Position numbers and translations under genes: made by a program
Notes under the pieces: generated by a model
Databases searched by the model: none
The model's input: only the letters and a program-made list of their open reading frames with translations
Told to the model about the DNA's origin: nothing
IMG/VR virus record: IMGVR_UViG_3300027996_000207
Location: 1 to 21,043 of that record
From: a virus
Strand: one strand, 5' to 3'
DNA length: 21,043 bases
Part shown: one piece after another, positions 1 through 7,253 of the stretch
Position numbering within the stretch: position 1 is the first letter of the stretch
Layout: the number at the start of each line of letters is the position of its first letter

Positions 1-1387
1 TGCCAGTTCGGAAAAGACCGCCGCCGCCAGCCGCAGCTTGAGCCGCTCCAATATCAATCGTCCCGACAGTGCCAGATTCCCCGGCCTCAGTCTGTGTAAA
101 TGTGCCACGGCCAGCACCTTTCGCGGCTGCTAACGCGATAGTGAAATCACCGTTCGCCGGGTCGTTCCACGGCGTCACGTCATCGGCATAGGTAACAGAT
201 CCTATGATCGCAACCGCATCCAAGTCGCCTGTCTGACCCGACGTATTCGCCGCAGTGCCCGCACCAAATCCGCAATTAACCGCCTCTCCAAAATGGCGTG
301 ATCCCAAGCGGCTCACTCCATACCCGCCGTTGCTAACGGCGTTGCATGACTCAAGATAGAAAAGTCCGTATGAGTTCCCCCATAGCTGGAAACCGTCGCC
401 TGTATTATTGTAAGCATCGCACCTGATCGCGGAATGCAGCACGTTAGCGTTGTTGAGGCGAAACCCTATTCCGCCGTTATCGTATGCGATGCAATCAATC
501 AAGCTGGTGTTGCCGGACGTAAGAAACCCGGAAGAATTACTACCCGTATGTCCATGAGAAATGCACCGCAACGCCAGAGTTCCGACGGCAAAACCCCCTT
601 TGTTTGTGGTGTTCGACAGGTTGCAGTTGTACGCTTCACACTCCACGGCCCCGAAAGTAGCGAGCAGCCCGTTCCCCCGCATGCCCCTTACAACGCACCT
701 AATGTAATGACAATCCTCTGTGCCACTTGCATTGCCTGTCGCTCCGTTGTCTTTGAAAATCAGGTCGACTGCAATTGGGTTGAGTTGACTCGATGACTTG
801 TCCAGCAGTATATAACTCGCTCCGGTCGTCCCGCCGTCAATTGTTGCCCTGCCGAAATCTCCGTAGCTGGTCGTGTATCCCTGTATACGGAACCAGTTTG
901 AGAGTATCGCCATCCTCGCCGTGATGCTGTACGTCTGGTCGTTCTTTATATTGACCCGACCGAGATCTCCGGATGTATTGATGCAATACTGCGTGTTAAC
1001 GAAGTCAATTGGAAATGCTTCGGAACCCGAGGGTCCAGCCCATGCCCCTCCGACTTTTAACGTTGTATCCAGAGTTCCGTCGGCTGGTGCCGTGCCTGAT
1101 TTCGCCGACAGGCTGACAGTGATTGTCGTTGCGTCTCTCGCAGTGATACGACCGACGAACGGCGTCACCGTTGCAGCATCAGGATAGACAGACGCAAAGT
1201 CACCAACTGCGACACCATCACTGGAGGGATCGCCAGAAGCCACGGTGAAGACGCCGGTAGACTGGACCCATGACCCAGACGCATAGGTGAACGAAGCCGA
1301 TGTGCCCGGCTCTGTGGTGTCACCCGTCAACGTACCAGCATTGAGGTTCGAGCCGCCGCTACGGCAGCAGAAATTCGTGAACGCCAT
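1..1387 (-). CDS. Right-handed beta-helix fibre-like virion protein (3' end missing)
   Basis: I translated this by hand. The frame stays open from an ATG at 1387 to base 1, giving 462 codons with no stop, so the C-terminus lies outside the window. The protein begins MAFTNFCCRSGG and is rich in Gly, Asn, Thr and Ser. From about residue 210 it has irregular ~25-residue rungs (for example DCIAYDNGGIGF and CDAYNNTGDGF), typical of right-handed parallel beta-helix proteins such as tailspikes, fibres and pectate-lyase-like folds. Near the window edge it reads TIDIGAAQ, an ending I associate with planctomycete beta-helix proteins, so little is probably missing. The start follows the previous stop by one base (TGA-T-ATG). 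No catalytic residues can be assigned. A host-binding or appendage role is inferred. Confidence 0.75.
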   Translation of the reverse strand, partial: MAFTNFCCRSGGSNLNAGTLTGDTTEPGTSASFTYASGSWVQSTGVFTVASGDPSSDGVAVGDFASVYPDAATVTPFVGRITARDATTITVSLSAKSGTAPADGTLDTTLKVGGAWAGPSGSEAFPIDFVNTQYCINTSGDLGRVNIKNDQTYSITARMAILSNWFRIQGYTTSYGDFGRATIDGGTTGASYILLDKSSSQLNPIAVDLIFKDNGATGNASGTEDCHYIRCVVRGMRGNGLLATFGAVECEAYNCNLSNTTNKGGFAVGTLALRCISHGHTGSNSSGFLTSGNTSLIDCIAYDNGGIGFRLNNANVLHSAIRCDAYNNTGDGFQLWGNSYGLFYLESCNAVSNGGYGVSRLGSRHFGEAVNCGFGAGTAANTSGQTGDLDAVAIIGSVTYADDVTPWNDPANGDFTIALAAAKGAGRGTFTQTEAGESGTVGTIDIGAAQAAAGGGGLFRTG

Positions 1388-1388
1388 A

Positions 1389-1994
1389 TCAGCCCGCCCC
1401 TATCGCAGTTCCTGCAGCCGCGTATGCCGCTGCAATCGTAGCCCGGTCATGCGTGGCAAGTGCCGGGTTGATGGTTTCGTTCATCGCCTCAGCAACGTCA
1501 GCGTCGACAGCATCTGCTGCAGCCTGTGCCGCATCCTCAGCAACCACAGCCGCACGAACCGTCGTGATCTCTGCCTCGGTCGTAGTGCCGAATGCCAGTC
1601 CGCCACCGAACGACTGGAACTCTGTAATCTGATCGGCCGTCAGTAATCCCGCAGTCTGCAATCCCGCCATCCCCTCGGAAAACTGGAGAGCGATTGCGGC
1701 TTCGTTTGTCGACAGCGTCTCAGACGCACCGCCGAAAATCGCCGCCCAGAATTCGCCGAGCAGGTCAACCAGCGACTGCGGCAAATTGGACGCATCCAAT
1801 GCGACCTGAAATGCTCCGCTCATATCGGTCGGCCCGGATCGATACCACAGCGATTCACTGCGGAGCCACGCCCGAGCAGTCTCGTTAGGTATCGCGGTCA
1901 CGGTCACGGCAGATACTGCCGCTGACAGATCGGCGTCAGTCATGGCCTGCATCGTGGCGGACAGGTTTCGGTATTGATCGGTTGTGATTGCCAT
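1389..1994 (-). CDS. Unrecognised phage protein, probably virion-associated
   Basis: 201 residues, beginning MAITTDQYRNLSATMQAM. There is no signal peptide or membrane segment. The N-terminal 140 residues look mainly helical. The last 60 are Ala-rich with many A/E/D residues (around residues 150-175) and could form a helical or coiled segment. The ATG follows the previous gene's TAG by six bases, and the ribosome site is weak (GGAA in an A-rich spacer). It sits directly before the beta-helix gene, one base away, so a role in attaching or assembling the fibre is possible. That is inference from position only. I recall similar proteins from planctomycete phage-like regions but can name no family. 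Confidence 0.7.
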   Translation of the reverse strand: MAITTDQYRNLSATMQAMTDADLSAAVSAVTVTAIPNETARAWLRSESLWYRSGPTDMSGAFQVALDASNLPQSLVDLLGEFWAAIFGGASETLSTNEAAIALQFSEGMAGLQTAGLLTADQITEFQSFGGGLAFGTTTEAEITTVRAAVVAEDAAQAAADAVDADVAEAMNETINPALATHDRATIAAAYAAAGTAIGAG

Positions 1995-2000
1995 TTTTTT

Positions 2001-2372
2001 CTATTCCGGTGCGTATAGTTTTGTGATGATCTGCCGCTCGGTCGCCGCCTGCCCTTTTATTTCAATCGGTCGCGGGATCGTCGCGGGATTGTCGAGGGCG
2101 TTGAAGAGCACCCGATCCATTTCGTCCGCGGTTCGTAGATTGTCGCCCCTGCGGCGTCTTTTGGCAATCTTCTTCTGCCGTTTGCTCATTGCAATCGGAA
2201 TCGGTACCAGATGCTCTCCGAATCTGGCCTGCCGTTCCCTGAGCCACTCCACCTTGGCGGGACTGCCGGCAGCGTAACAGCACGGCCCCAGGATCTCGTC
2301 ATCGTCGCAAGCATGGATCGCGTCGACCACCTCCTGACTGGCCTTTGACGGTATTGATTCCTTCTTTTTCAC
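2001..2372 (-). CDS. Hypothetical protein with a basic central segment
   Basis: 123 residues from a GTG that overlaps the previous stop (GTGA). No family recognised. The N-terminal part is acidic and has a Cys-Cys pair (about residues 31-32). A strongly basic stretch follows near residues 62-76 (MSKRQKKIAKRRRRG). Two internal methionines could be alternative starts, but the GTGA overlap matches the rest of the operon. The basic patch could bind nucleic acid or a virion partner. It lies among small genes between the secreted protease fusion and the beta-helix protein. Confidence 0.6.
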   Translation of the reverse strand: MKKKESIPSKASQEVVDAIHACDDDEILGPCCYAAGSPAKVEWLRERQARFGEHLVPIPIAMSKRQKKIAKRRRRGDNLRTADEMDRVLFNALDNPATIPRPIEIKGQAATERQIITKLYAPE

Positions 2373-2803
2373 GGTGCCGGCTGATCCGGCAGGAAGTCCC
2401 CGATTTTGCCGAGCCCGATTTTTACGCTCGTGTCAACGCCTTCCACCACCGGTGCAGGATCCGCTGGATTCAGGATCTGACTCGCGAGAAATCCGCCGAT
2501 GCCGACGCCGGGCAGTGCAACACCGAGAGCCGCTGCGAGTAGCGGGGACATGCCACTGCGTTGTGGAGCGGCAGGTTGCTGAATCGTCACGTCTCCCAGG
2601 ATGGTGTCGCCCATGTCGTCGCCCTCCTGATCGCTTCCGTCATTCTTCCAGAGTTTCCGCCTCACTGCTCGGTTCTCCGCCTCCTGATTCCGGCGTGACA
2701 TCTCCGCCTGCTGCTCCACTGCTTTCGTTCCGATCACCCCCGCCCACAGTTCCAGCAGGCTCCGTTTCTGAAGCCATCTGTTCGTCCAGTCCTGATCTGA
2801 CAT
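2369..2803 (-). CDS. Small phage protein with a Gly/Ala/Leu hydrophobic segment
   Basis: 144 residues from an ATG at 2803. The first 60 residues are charged and helical (RRNQEAENRAVRRKLW). A GDTILGDVTIQQP segment follows, then a Gly/Ala/Leu-rich hydrophobic stretch (about residues 85-107, LLAAALGVALPGVGIGGFLA) that could be a membrane segment, then a soluble tail. I recall a similar order (charged helix, MGD..LGDV, hydrophobic segment) in other phage virion-region proteins. An internal ATG at 2614 has a much stronger ribosome site (AGGAGG, 8-nt spacer) and would give an 81-residue form. The longer form overlaps the preceding 80-residue gene by 164 nt in another frame, so the true start is uncertain. 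Confidence 0.55.
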   Translation of the reverse strand: MSDQDWTNRWLQKRSLLELWAGVIGTKAVEQQAEMSRRNQEAENRAVRRKLWKNDGSDQEGDDMGDTILGDVTIQQPAAPQRSGMSPLLAAALGVALPGVGIGGFLASQILNPADPAPVVEGVDTSVKIGLGKIGDFLPDQPAP

Positions 2804-2882
2804 CGTGCATGATCTCCTGAACTGTGCTGCGGTCACCGTGAGCGACCGCAGCAGCGATACCGTGCATCCAATCGTCAGACAT
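2640..2882 (-). CDS. Small acidic Gly/Ser/Glu-rich protein
   Basis: 80 residues. The start overlaps the previous stop as TAATG, which is good evidence that it is translated. The N-terminal 40 residues look helical (MSDDWMHGIAAAVAHGDR). The C-terminal half is disordered, Gly/Ser-rich and very acidic, ending EAETLEE. No family recognised. The C-terminal two thirds overlap the 5' part of the next gene in another frame. Small acidic tails of this type are common in phage assembly-associated proteins, but that is only an analogy. Confidence 0.55.
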   Translation of the reverse strand: MSDDWMHGIAAAVAHGDRSTVQEIMHDVRSGLDEQMASETEPAGTVGGGDRNESSGAAGGDVTPESGGGEPSSEAETLEE

Positions 2883-3178
2883 TACGGTCCAGCCTGAGTC
2901 GTTGGCGAGGCGATAGGCGTTGCATTCACGCCGCTCACTGCCCGACCTTCAAGCACGCCCACCTCGGCTAGGTTCGTCTGTACGGTCGCACCAATCGCAC
3001 CCATGACAGCGTCGAATACGCCGCGTGAGTTACGGTTGCTGGCTTGTATGTTGCCAGCAGACTCGACCATCATTTGCTGACTTACGTTTTCGGGGACATC
3101 TGAGGCCATTGTCGCTTCTCCTGGTAGTGTGATGACGCCATCTCCTGGCGTCGGAATCGGTGAAAGTTCGTCAGTCAT
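2882..3178 (-). CDS. Small hypothetical virion-region protein
   Basis: 98 residues. The ATG overlaps the stop of the secreted protease fusion (ATGA), which indicates translational coupling. The sequence is rich in Ala, Val, Gly and Thr with a low-complexity end. The middle (about residues 45-80) looks helical. No signal peptide, no cysteines, no recognised family. Its place between the protease fusion and the small acidic protein suggests a virion or lysis-region role, but nothing in the sequence proves it. Confidence 0.6.
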   Translation of the reverse strand: MTDELSPIPTPGDGVITLPGEATMASDVPENVSQQMMVESAGNIQASNRNSRGVFDAVMGAIGATVQTNLAEVGVLEGRAVSGVNATPIASPTTQAGP

Positions 3179-4371
3179 TTTACTTTCAACACTTGAACGT
3201 CGAACAGAATCGCCTCACCGGGCGTGTATTCTTCACGGTCGATTATATCGCCGCTCGCCCCGTCGATCAAAACGACCGGGCGTTTCATCTTTTCCAGTTT
3301 CTCAATCCTGCGGATCAGTGGCGTCAGATCCACAGTCGCATCACTCCCAGCCGGACCACGCGGTCCAGTAGCCCCCGGTCGCCCTGGCGGTCCCGGTATC
3401 GGACGGCTGATTGGGGTCGGTATTCGTGGAGGGTAGCACCTGCGGCAATTGGGATTCCTACACGGACCTGTGACGCAGCCGAGACTGAGCCCGACACCAA
3501 CGCCGATGCCCGATCTGTATTGCGCGGGTTCCCATTCTTCCAGCAGTTTGCGGAGCTTGCTCGCGCCAACATACCACCCATCATTCCGCGATTTGTTCTG
3601 TGCTGAGCAGATGCCGATTAATTCAAACCGGCTGTTAAAAAGTCCGCCGCCTGATCGTCCTTGTGGGGGGTATTCGCTGGCGAAAATGTCGCCGCCGTCG
3701 AGTGACGTGATCCGGCAACGCATCACGCTGACGCCCCTGCCGCCACTACACCCGACGCTCCAACACCCATCGCCAACTGCTGGGGTTGCATCTCCGGCGA
3801 TTACAGACGGCAGTGGGTGGGTATTGGAAACGACCACGAGCAACGCGATATCTGAGGTGTTGCTGACCGTCGCCGTGGTCGCTTGGTAGGTTCTCGTCTT
3901 ACCGTCGCGGAAGACGTCAACGCTGATGGGCTGTGCGGAGTCGCTCACCATATGTTTTGCAGTCGCAATAACCGTGCGTCCAGGCACGCTGGACAGGATG
4001 ACGCCCGAACCCATGCCGCCCGGTGTGCGGACTCGCACCGCTGCACGGATCGGACGCCAGTTATTGCGACCGCTCAGCCTGTCCTCGCACCGTCGCTGCC
4101 AGTCTGCGGACGTGCCTACGATCCTGTCGATTTCCACTCCGTCGTCGAGAAAGACAATCGTAGGCAGTAGCGTCACGCCGTGCTGTCGTACCGTGGCGGC
4201 TGTGGTTGCGTTGCCCGCATCAACGTGGTTCACAGTATAGGCACGCTGAAGGCGGACAAGTGACGGCTGAATCGAGCGGCAGGGCTGGCAGTAATCTGCC
4301 CCGAAATAGACGCCGGTGACGTCTGCGGCGGCTGTGGATGTCAGCAGGAGAATGGCGAGTAGGCATCTCAT
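3175..4371 (-). CDS. Secreted thioredoxin-like / trypsin-like protease / collagen-like fusion
   Basis: 398 residues from the ATG at 4371. I chose this start because it opens a clear signal peptide (MRCLLAILLLTSTAAA); an in-frame TTG at 4407 would add 12 residues before it. Domains in order: (1) thioredoxin fold, about residues 18-100, with a CQPC redox motif (Cys28, Cys31) and the cis-Pro segment LLPTIVF; (2) trypsin/HtrA-like protease, about 108-285, with a complete candidate triad: His140 (TAKHMV), Asp174 (SDIALL) and Ser240 (GRSGGG); (3) a Cys/Pro-rich linker; (4) collagen-like Gly-X-Y repeats, about 327-342; (5) a short helical and beta C-terminus. It probably acts outside the cytoplasm or on the virion. 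The next gene overlaps its stop as ATGA. Substrate unknown. Confidence 0.8.
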   Translation of the reverse strand: MRCLLAILLLTSTAAADVTGVYFGADYCQPCRSIQPSLVRLQRAYTVNHVDAGNATTAATVRQHGVTLLPTIVFLDDGVEIDRIVGTSADWQRRCEDRLSGRNNWRPIRAAVRVRTPGGMGSGVILSSVPGRTVIATAKHMVSDSAQPISVDVFRDGKTRTYQATTATVSNTSDIALLVVVSNTHPLPSVIAGDATPAVGDGCWSVGCSGGRGVSVMRCRITSLDGGDIFASEYPPQGRSGGGLFNSRFELIGICSAQNKSRNDGWYVGASKLRKLLEEWEPAQYRSGIGVGVGLSLGCVTGPCRNPNCRRCYPPRIPTPISRPIPGPPGRPGATGPRGPAGSDATVDLTPLIRRIEKLEKMKRPVVLIDGASGDIIDREEYTPGEAILFDVQVLKVK

Positions 4372-4403
4372 GCCGCGTAGGTTGCCAGAATTGCCCGAAT
4401 CCG

Positions 4404-4541
4404 TCAACCCGGTTCACGTTTTCGCTGCACCCGCAGCCGCTCCAGTTCGTCCAATGCCGCACCTAATGCCCTGCCGGTCGCCGTGTTGAGAATCGCCATC
4501 GCGTGACGTTTTCGCAGGTCTTCGATGTCGATTTCAGTCAT
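4404..4541 (-). CDS. Small charged helical protein (45 aa)
   Basis: A 45-residue reading frame starting MTEIDIEDLRKRH and ending in a basic tail (RKREPG). The ATG overlaps the previous stop (ATGA) and has a GAGG site 8 nt upstream. An ATG two codons earlier is too close to that site. The sequence looks like one or two amphipathic helices (ALDELERLRVQRKR). No family recognised. It lies between two genes with signal peptides but has none itself. Confidence 0.5.
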   Translation of the reverse strand: MTEIDIEDLRKRHAMAILNTATGRALGAALDELERLRVQRKREPG

Positions 4542-4867
4542 CGCCATGACCTCACCCTGAACCTTTCGCCGTTCGTCGCCGTTGCCGTCGCGTCACCCGT
4601 CAGCGTCATTCGGTAGTACGGCGTGCAAGTCCCCGGCGTTCCGCGTCCGTATCCCGTACCCTCAAATCGCCCGATGATCGCGAGCGGATGCCCGCTGATT
4701 CGATACCGAGCCATGTAGTCCGCTTTTCGCTGACATGCGGACTGATCGTCCTCTCGGATGCCGACAGCCCACGTCGTCACGGCTGGCCGGTAGTACGTCC
4801 GCCGACGTCTGGCGTCTGCGGGGATGGTGAGCGTGAGTAGGATCAGTAGTGTTAGGATCGGTCGCAT
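4538..4867 (-). CDS. Small secreted protein, unknown function
   Basis: 109 residues from the ATG at 4867. The N-terminus is a clean signal peptide (MRPILTLLILLTLTIPADA) followed by a basic RRRR patch. The mature part has two cysteines about 36 residues apart that could form a disulphide, in a region rich in Gly, Tyr and Arg (RKADYMARYRISGHP; FEGTGYGRGTPGTC). I recall similar small secreted proteins in planctomycetes but know no function. An 18-bp tandem duplication has copied the start region, so an upstream in-frame ATG (4885) would add MREYPT before the signal peptide. This is the first gene after the AT-rich intergenic region and its promoter candidate. Confidence 0.7.
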   Translation of the reverse strand: MRPILTLLILLTLTIPADARRRRTYYRPAVTTWAVGIREDDQSACQRKADYMARYRISGHPLAIIGRFEGTGYGRGTPGTCTPYYRMTLTGDATATATNGERFRVRSWR

Positions 4868-4901
4868 GGTAGGGTATTCCCGCATGGTAGGGTATTCCCG
4901 C
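4864..4901. repeat. 18-bp tandem duplication at a translation start
   Basis: The plus-strand unit GCATGGTAGGGTATTCCC occurs twice head to tail at 18-bp period. On the minus strand each copy carries an ATG in the same frame, so the duplication provides two in-frame starts six codons apart for the secreted 109-residue protein. Confidence 0.85.
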
Positions 4902-4923
4902 CCCTTTCGTCCTTAAAACCATG

Positions 4924-4940
4924 CCCTCTAAGAGAGAGGG
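4924..4940. other. Small inverted repeat in the leader of the secreted-protein gene
   Basis: CCCTCT and AGAGGG form a 6-bp stem around a 5-nt loop. In the minus-strand transcript it lies between the promoter candidate and the ATG at 4867. There is no clear T-tract after it, so it is a leader hairpin rather than a convincing terminator. Confidence 0.4.
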
Positions 4941-4966
4941 GGTATAGGAGGGGTAAGAGAGTATGT

Positions 4967-5015
4967 GTGTATGTTAATGGTTATAAGGATATAAGTATAT
5001 TACACTATATAAAAC
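4967..5015. other. AT-rich tract, possible origin or promoter region
   Basis: A ~50-bp stretch made almost only of A and T with TATA-like words, inside otherwise GC-rich DNA. It lies in the longest non-coding interval of the window (4868-5108), beside the primase gene and two palindromes. AT-rich unwinding regions next to replication genes are common phage origins. The tract also contains the -10 element of a promoter candidate. Origin function is inference. Confidence 0.35.
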
Positions 5016-5022
5016 ACTGCAA
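4994..5022 (-). promoter_or_regulatory. Candidate sigma70-type promoter for the secreted-protein genes
   Basis: On the minus strand TTGCAG (5022-5017) is followed after 17 bp by TATACT (4999-4994). The -10 box is good and the -35 box fair. It would drive the 109-residue secreted protein, the 45-residue protein, the protease fusion and the genes beyond. AT-rich DNA makes chance -10 boxes likely, so confidence is moderate. Confidence 0.45.
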
Positions 5023-5055
5023 AACTTTCGTCCCGAGGCTCCCGGATGGAAGGGG

Positions 5056-5073
5056 TTATGTCCCGTGACATAA
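5056..5073. other. Palindrome TTATGTC-CCGT-GACATAA
   Basis: A perfect 7-bp inverted repeat around a 4-nt loop, just after the primase gene. It shares the core GTCCCGTG(G)AC with the next palindrome (5085-5107), in the opposite orientation. No T-tract follows on either strand, so it does not look like an intrinsic terminator. It could be a protein-binding site, an origin element or an mRNA-end structure. Confidence 0.5.
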
Positions 5074-5084
5074 GTTAGCCGAGC

Positions 5085-5107
5085 AGTAACGTCCACGGGA
5101 CGTTACT
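5085..5107. other. Palindrome AGTAACGTCC-ACG-GGACGTTACT
   Basis: A perfect 10-bp inverted repeat around a 3-nt loop. It starts one base after the primase stop codon on the minus strand. There is no T-tract. The minus-strand reading shares GTCCCGTGGAC with the plus-strand reading of the palindrome at 5056-5073. A replication-related or transcript-end role is possible. Confidence 0.55.
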
Positions 5108-5108
5108 A

Positions 5109-7253
5109 TTATGTCCAGGCTTCTGGCCGGTTGATTGCCTTCACAATTGTGACTGGTCTGCCCCCCGTTGAAACGACTTCCTGAGTGATCTCATCACCGA
5201 GTGTCAGCGCGTCCAGGATCTCCCGGCGTTCCCGTGTTTTGAGCCATCTGGTCTTCCGTGTCAATTCGTTCATGCTCCACTCATCTTTGCTGCGGATCAT
5301 CCGCAGAACCTTTAGGTGATCTGCTTCGACCTGGTTGCCTGACAAGTGTTCCCCGGCTTTCGCCAGCATCCGCCGTGTGAGCCAGTTATTTAGCCGAATG
5401 GCTCGATCTGCGTCTTCGATGGAAATGGATGGCAGGGGCGTCCCTGGTGCCCATCTGGACGACGCAAACAGCAGTGCTATCTTGTTCGTCTTCTCTGCCA
5501 CCCGTGACCAGATAGCGGCATTCACGGGACTCTCAGACTTCCGCCGGTCGCTGATCGCCATTGCGTGTGTTTTCAGGCGTTCGCCTGCTTCTGCGGATGC
5601 GTCGATATTTGCGGGACTTCCGCCGTCAATACCTGCCAGGTTGCCGGAACCTGTTTCCAGTTCCATCCATGCCCGCGCCCGTTCGATGATTCCTGCCGGA
5701 ATCTCGCTGAACTCTGGCTCCTGATAGTCAACGTATTCCTCATTTTCGAACACCAAAAACCTGCCGATCAGCCCGTTTTGCATCTGGTCGTTGCTCACGC
5801 TTTCCCAGAACCCATCAGGGACGGACGTGCCGTACACTACGCAGTGCGGGTAGCTCAATTGCTTGACTTTGTTGGCGTCTCCGTAGGCGTCACCCATCCA
5901 AATGGAATCCGCTGACGAGTAAATCTGCATCAAAACGCTGGAGATATTCGCCAGATGCGGAGCCTGTTTACCTGCTGATTTCATGGTGGCGAACAGCATT
6001 CCGATTTCGTCAATCTGGAACAGTGTTCGCCAGTTGCCAGCCATCGCCGTGACAATCCCGGCATGGCTCCCGATCCGTTCAGGTCCGCAGACCTCCGGAG
6101 CTCCAGCGTGCAGAAGAATCTTGCGATTCAGTTTCCGGCTGTGGTCTTTCCCGGCCCCGGACGGAGCGAGCCCCATACTGTACAGGTTCGTCCGTGCTCC
6201 ACGGTACGCGACCTTTCCGCCCGTCAGTACCGACATGAGTGACAACGCCCCGGCCAGCGCCAGTTCAGGCAACGGGTAGAACGCCGTCCGCAGGTTGTGC
6301 TGTATCAGATCCCCGATCAGCCCCGGAATCTCCAAGCACAGATGATCATACGTCGGCGGAAGTGCCTTGAACTCCTCGAATTCCTTCATGATGCCGCTGA
6401 TGTTCACGCCGTCGTCAGTCGCTGGCAGAGGCATTTCTGATCGCTTGTCTGGCCGTGCCGTGCCGTTGCGGCTGGCGCTGGTCGTGACAGACTGTAGTTC
6501 AGCGTCTGACAGTGGCTCGCCGTTCCGTGAGTTCCAGACCTGCATGGACTGCCAGACCGCGTCCTCGTCCAGCCGTTCGCCGTCGTCGCCGGTCATGGCC
6601 CACAGATGCCCGGCCAGCCGGAACGCTGCGTTGTTGCGGTCACCCAGTCCGGCAGGCGATGCCCCGTCCACGTAGTTCTGCACCCGGCTATCCAGCGGGA
6701 AGCCACGCGACGGCACCGGCACCCGGACTGGCTTCTCCACGGGCATCAGGTATTCTCGGCAGATCCATTCCACGGCTGCCTGCCCGTTCTTTATCTCGTC
6801 CTGCCAATTGTACGTTTTGCCGGTCACTGTCCAGAATCTGGCGTGGTCGTAGACCTCGACCTGCTGTTTCTCGCCCTCGAACTGATGCGTGCAGCGAGCC
6901 CCTGGCAGCTTCGTTCCTCGCGTGATGAATTTGATGCCTTTGCCGCTCGGACTGATCTCAGCGTATGCCACGCCGTCCAGCCTGCCCACAATAGGGATTG
7001 CCCATTCCCGCAGGTTCCCGAAGGCGTCCAGACAGTTATCCAGATCCACGCCTGTGTACGGCTCCGCGATCTCAAACGCCAGCCCCGTGTGGAATTCCGC
7101 CGCGTCAACGGCGGTCTGGTAATCCGTCCACGTCGCGGGGTCATTTGATTTCGCTGCGTTGCCGTTCACCTGAATCGGGATCTTGTTTCCGTTCACGTCC
7201 TTCCAGCAATGCCATTGGTTCAATTCCTTCAGTTCCTGTGGTATCTGGTGCAT
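5109..7253 (-). CDS. Primase / DUF3987-type helicase-like replication protein
   Basis: 714 residues. The N-terminus IPQELKELNQWHCW is typical of phage primase-polymerase proteins. The primase part (about 1-165) has the acidic motif GVDLDNC (Asp70, Asp72), SPSGKGIKF (101-109) and RFWTVTG (139-145), matching the archaeo-eukaryotic primase pattern. A PriCT-like helical region follows (about 195-265, SDAELQSVTTSASRNG). The C-terminal half looks like DUF3987 or a related P-loop domain, with Walker A APSGAGKDHS (about 363-372) and Walker B LFQIDEIG (about 405-412). It probably primes and unwinds at the phage replication fork. No clear ribosome site precedes the ATG, which lies inside the end of the upstream reading frame, so coupled translation is likely. 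Two palindromes follow the stop. Confidence 0.85.
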   Translation of the reverse strand: MHQIPQELKELNQWHCWKDVNGNKIPIQVNGNAAKSNDPATWTDYQTAVDAAEFHTGLAFEIAEPYTGVDLDNCLDAFGNLREWAIPIVGRLDGVAYAEISPSGKGIKFITRGTKLPGARCTHQFEGEKQQVEVYDHARFWTVTGKTYNWQDEIKNGQAAVEWICREYLMPVEKPVRVPVPSRGFPLDSRVQNYVDGASPAGLGDRNNAAFRLAGHLWAMTGDDGERLDEDAVWQSMQVWNSRNGEPLSDAELQSVTTSASRNGTARPDKRSEMPLPATDDGVNISGIMKEFEEFKALPPTYDHLCLEIPGLIGDLIQHNLRTAFYPLPELALAGALSLMSVLTGGKVAYRGARTNLYSMGLAPSGAGKDHSRKLNRKILLHAGAPEVCGPERIGSHAGIVTAMAGNWRTLFQIDEIGMLFATMKSAGKQAPHLANISSVLMQIYSSADSIWMGDAYGDANKVKQLSYPHCVVYGTSVPDGFWESVSNDQMQNGLIGRFLVFENEEYVDYQEPEFSEIPAGIIERARAWMELETGSGNLAGIDGGSPANIDASAEAGERLKTHAMAISDRRKSESPVNAAIWSRVAEKTNKIALLFASSRWAPGTPLPSISIEDADRAIRLNNWLTRRMLAKAGEHLSGNQVEADHLKVLRMIRSKDEWSMNELTRKTRWLKTRERREILDALTLGDEITQEVVSTGGRPVTIVKAINRPEAWT

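Noticed and set aside
434-1646. Plus-strand frames of 104-120 residues in the left region.
   Set aside because: Antisense to the continuous minus-strand beta-helix frame and the 201-residue gene, which explain the whole region.
6606-7148. Plus-strand frame of 180 residues opposite the primase gene.
   Set aside because: Antisense shadow of the conserved primase domain; no ribosome site or recognisable protein.
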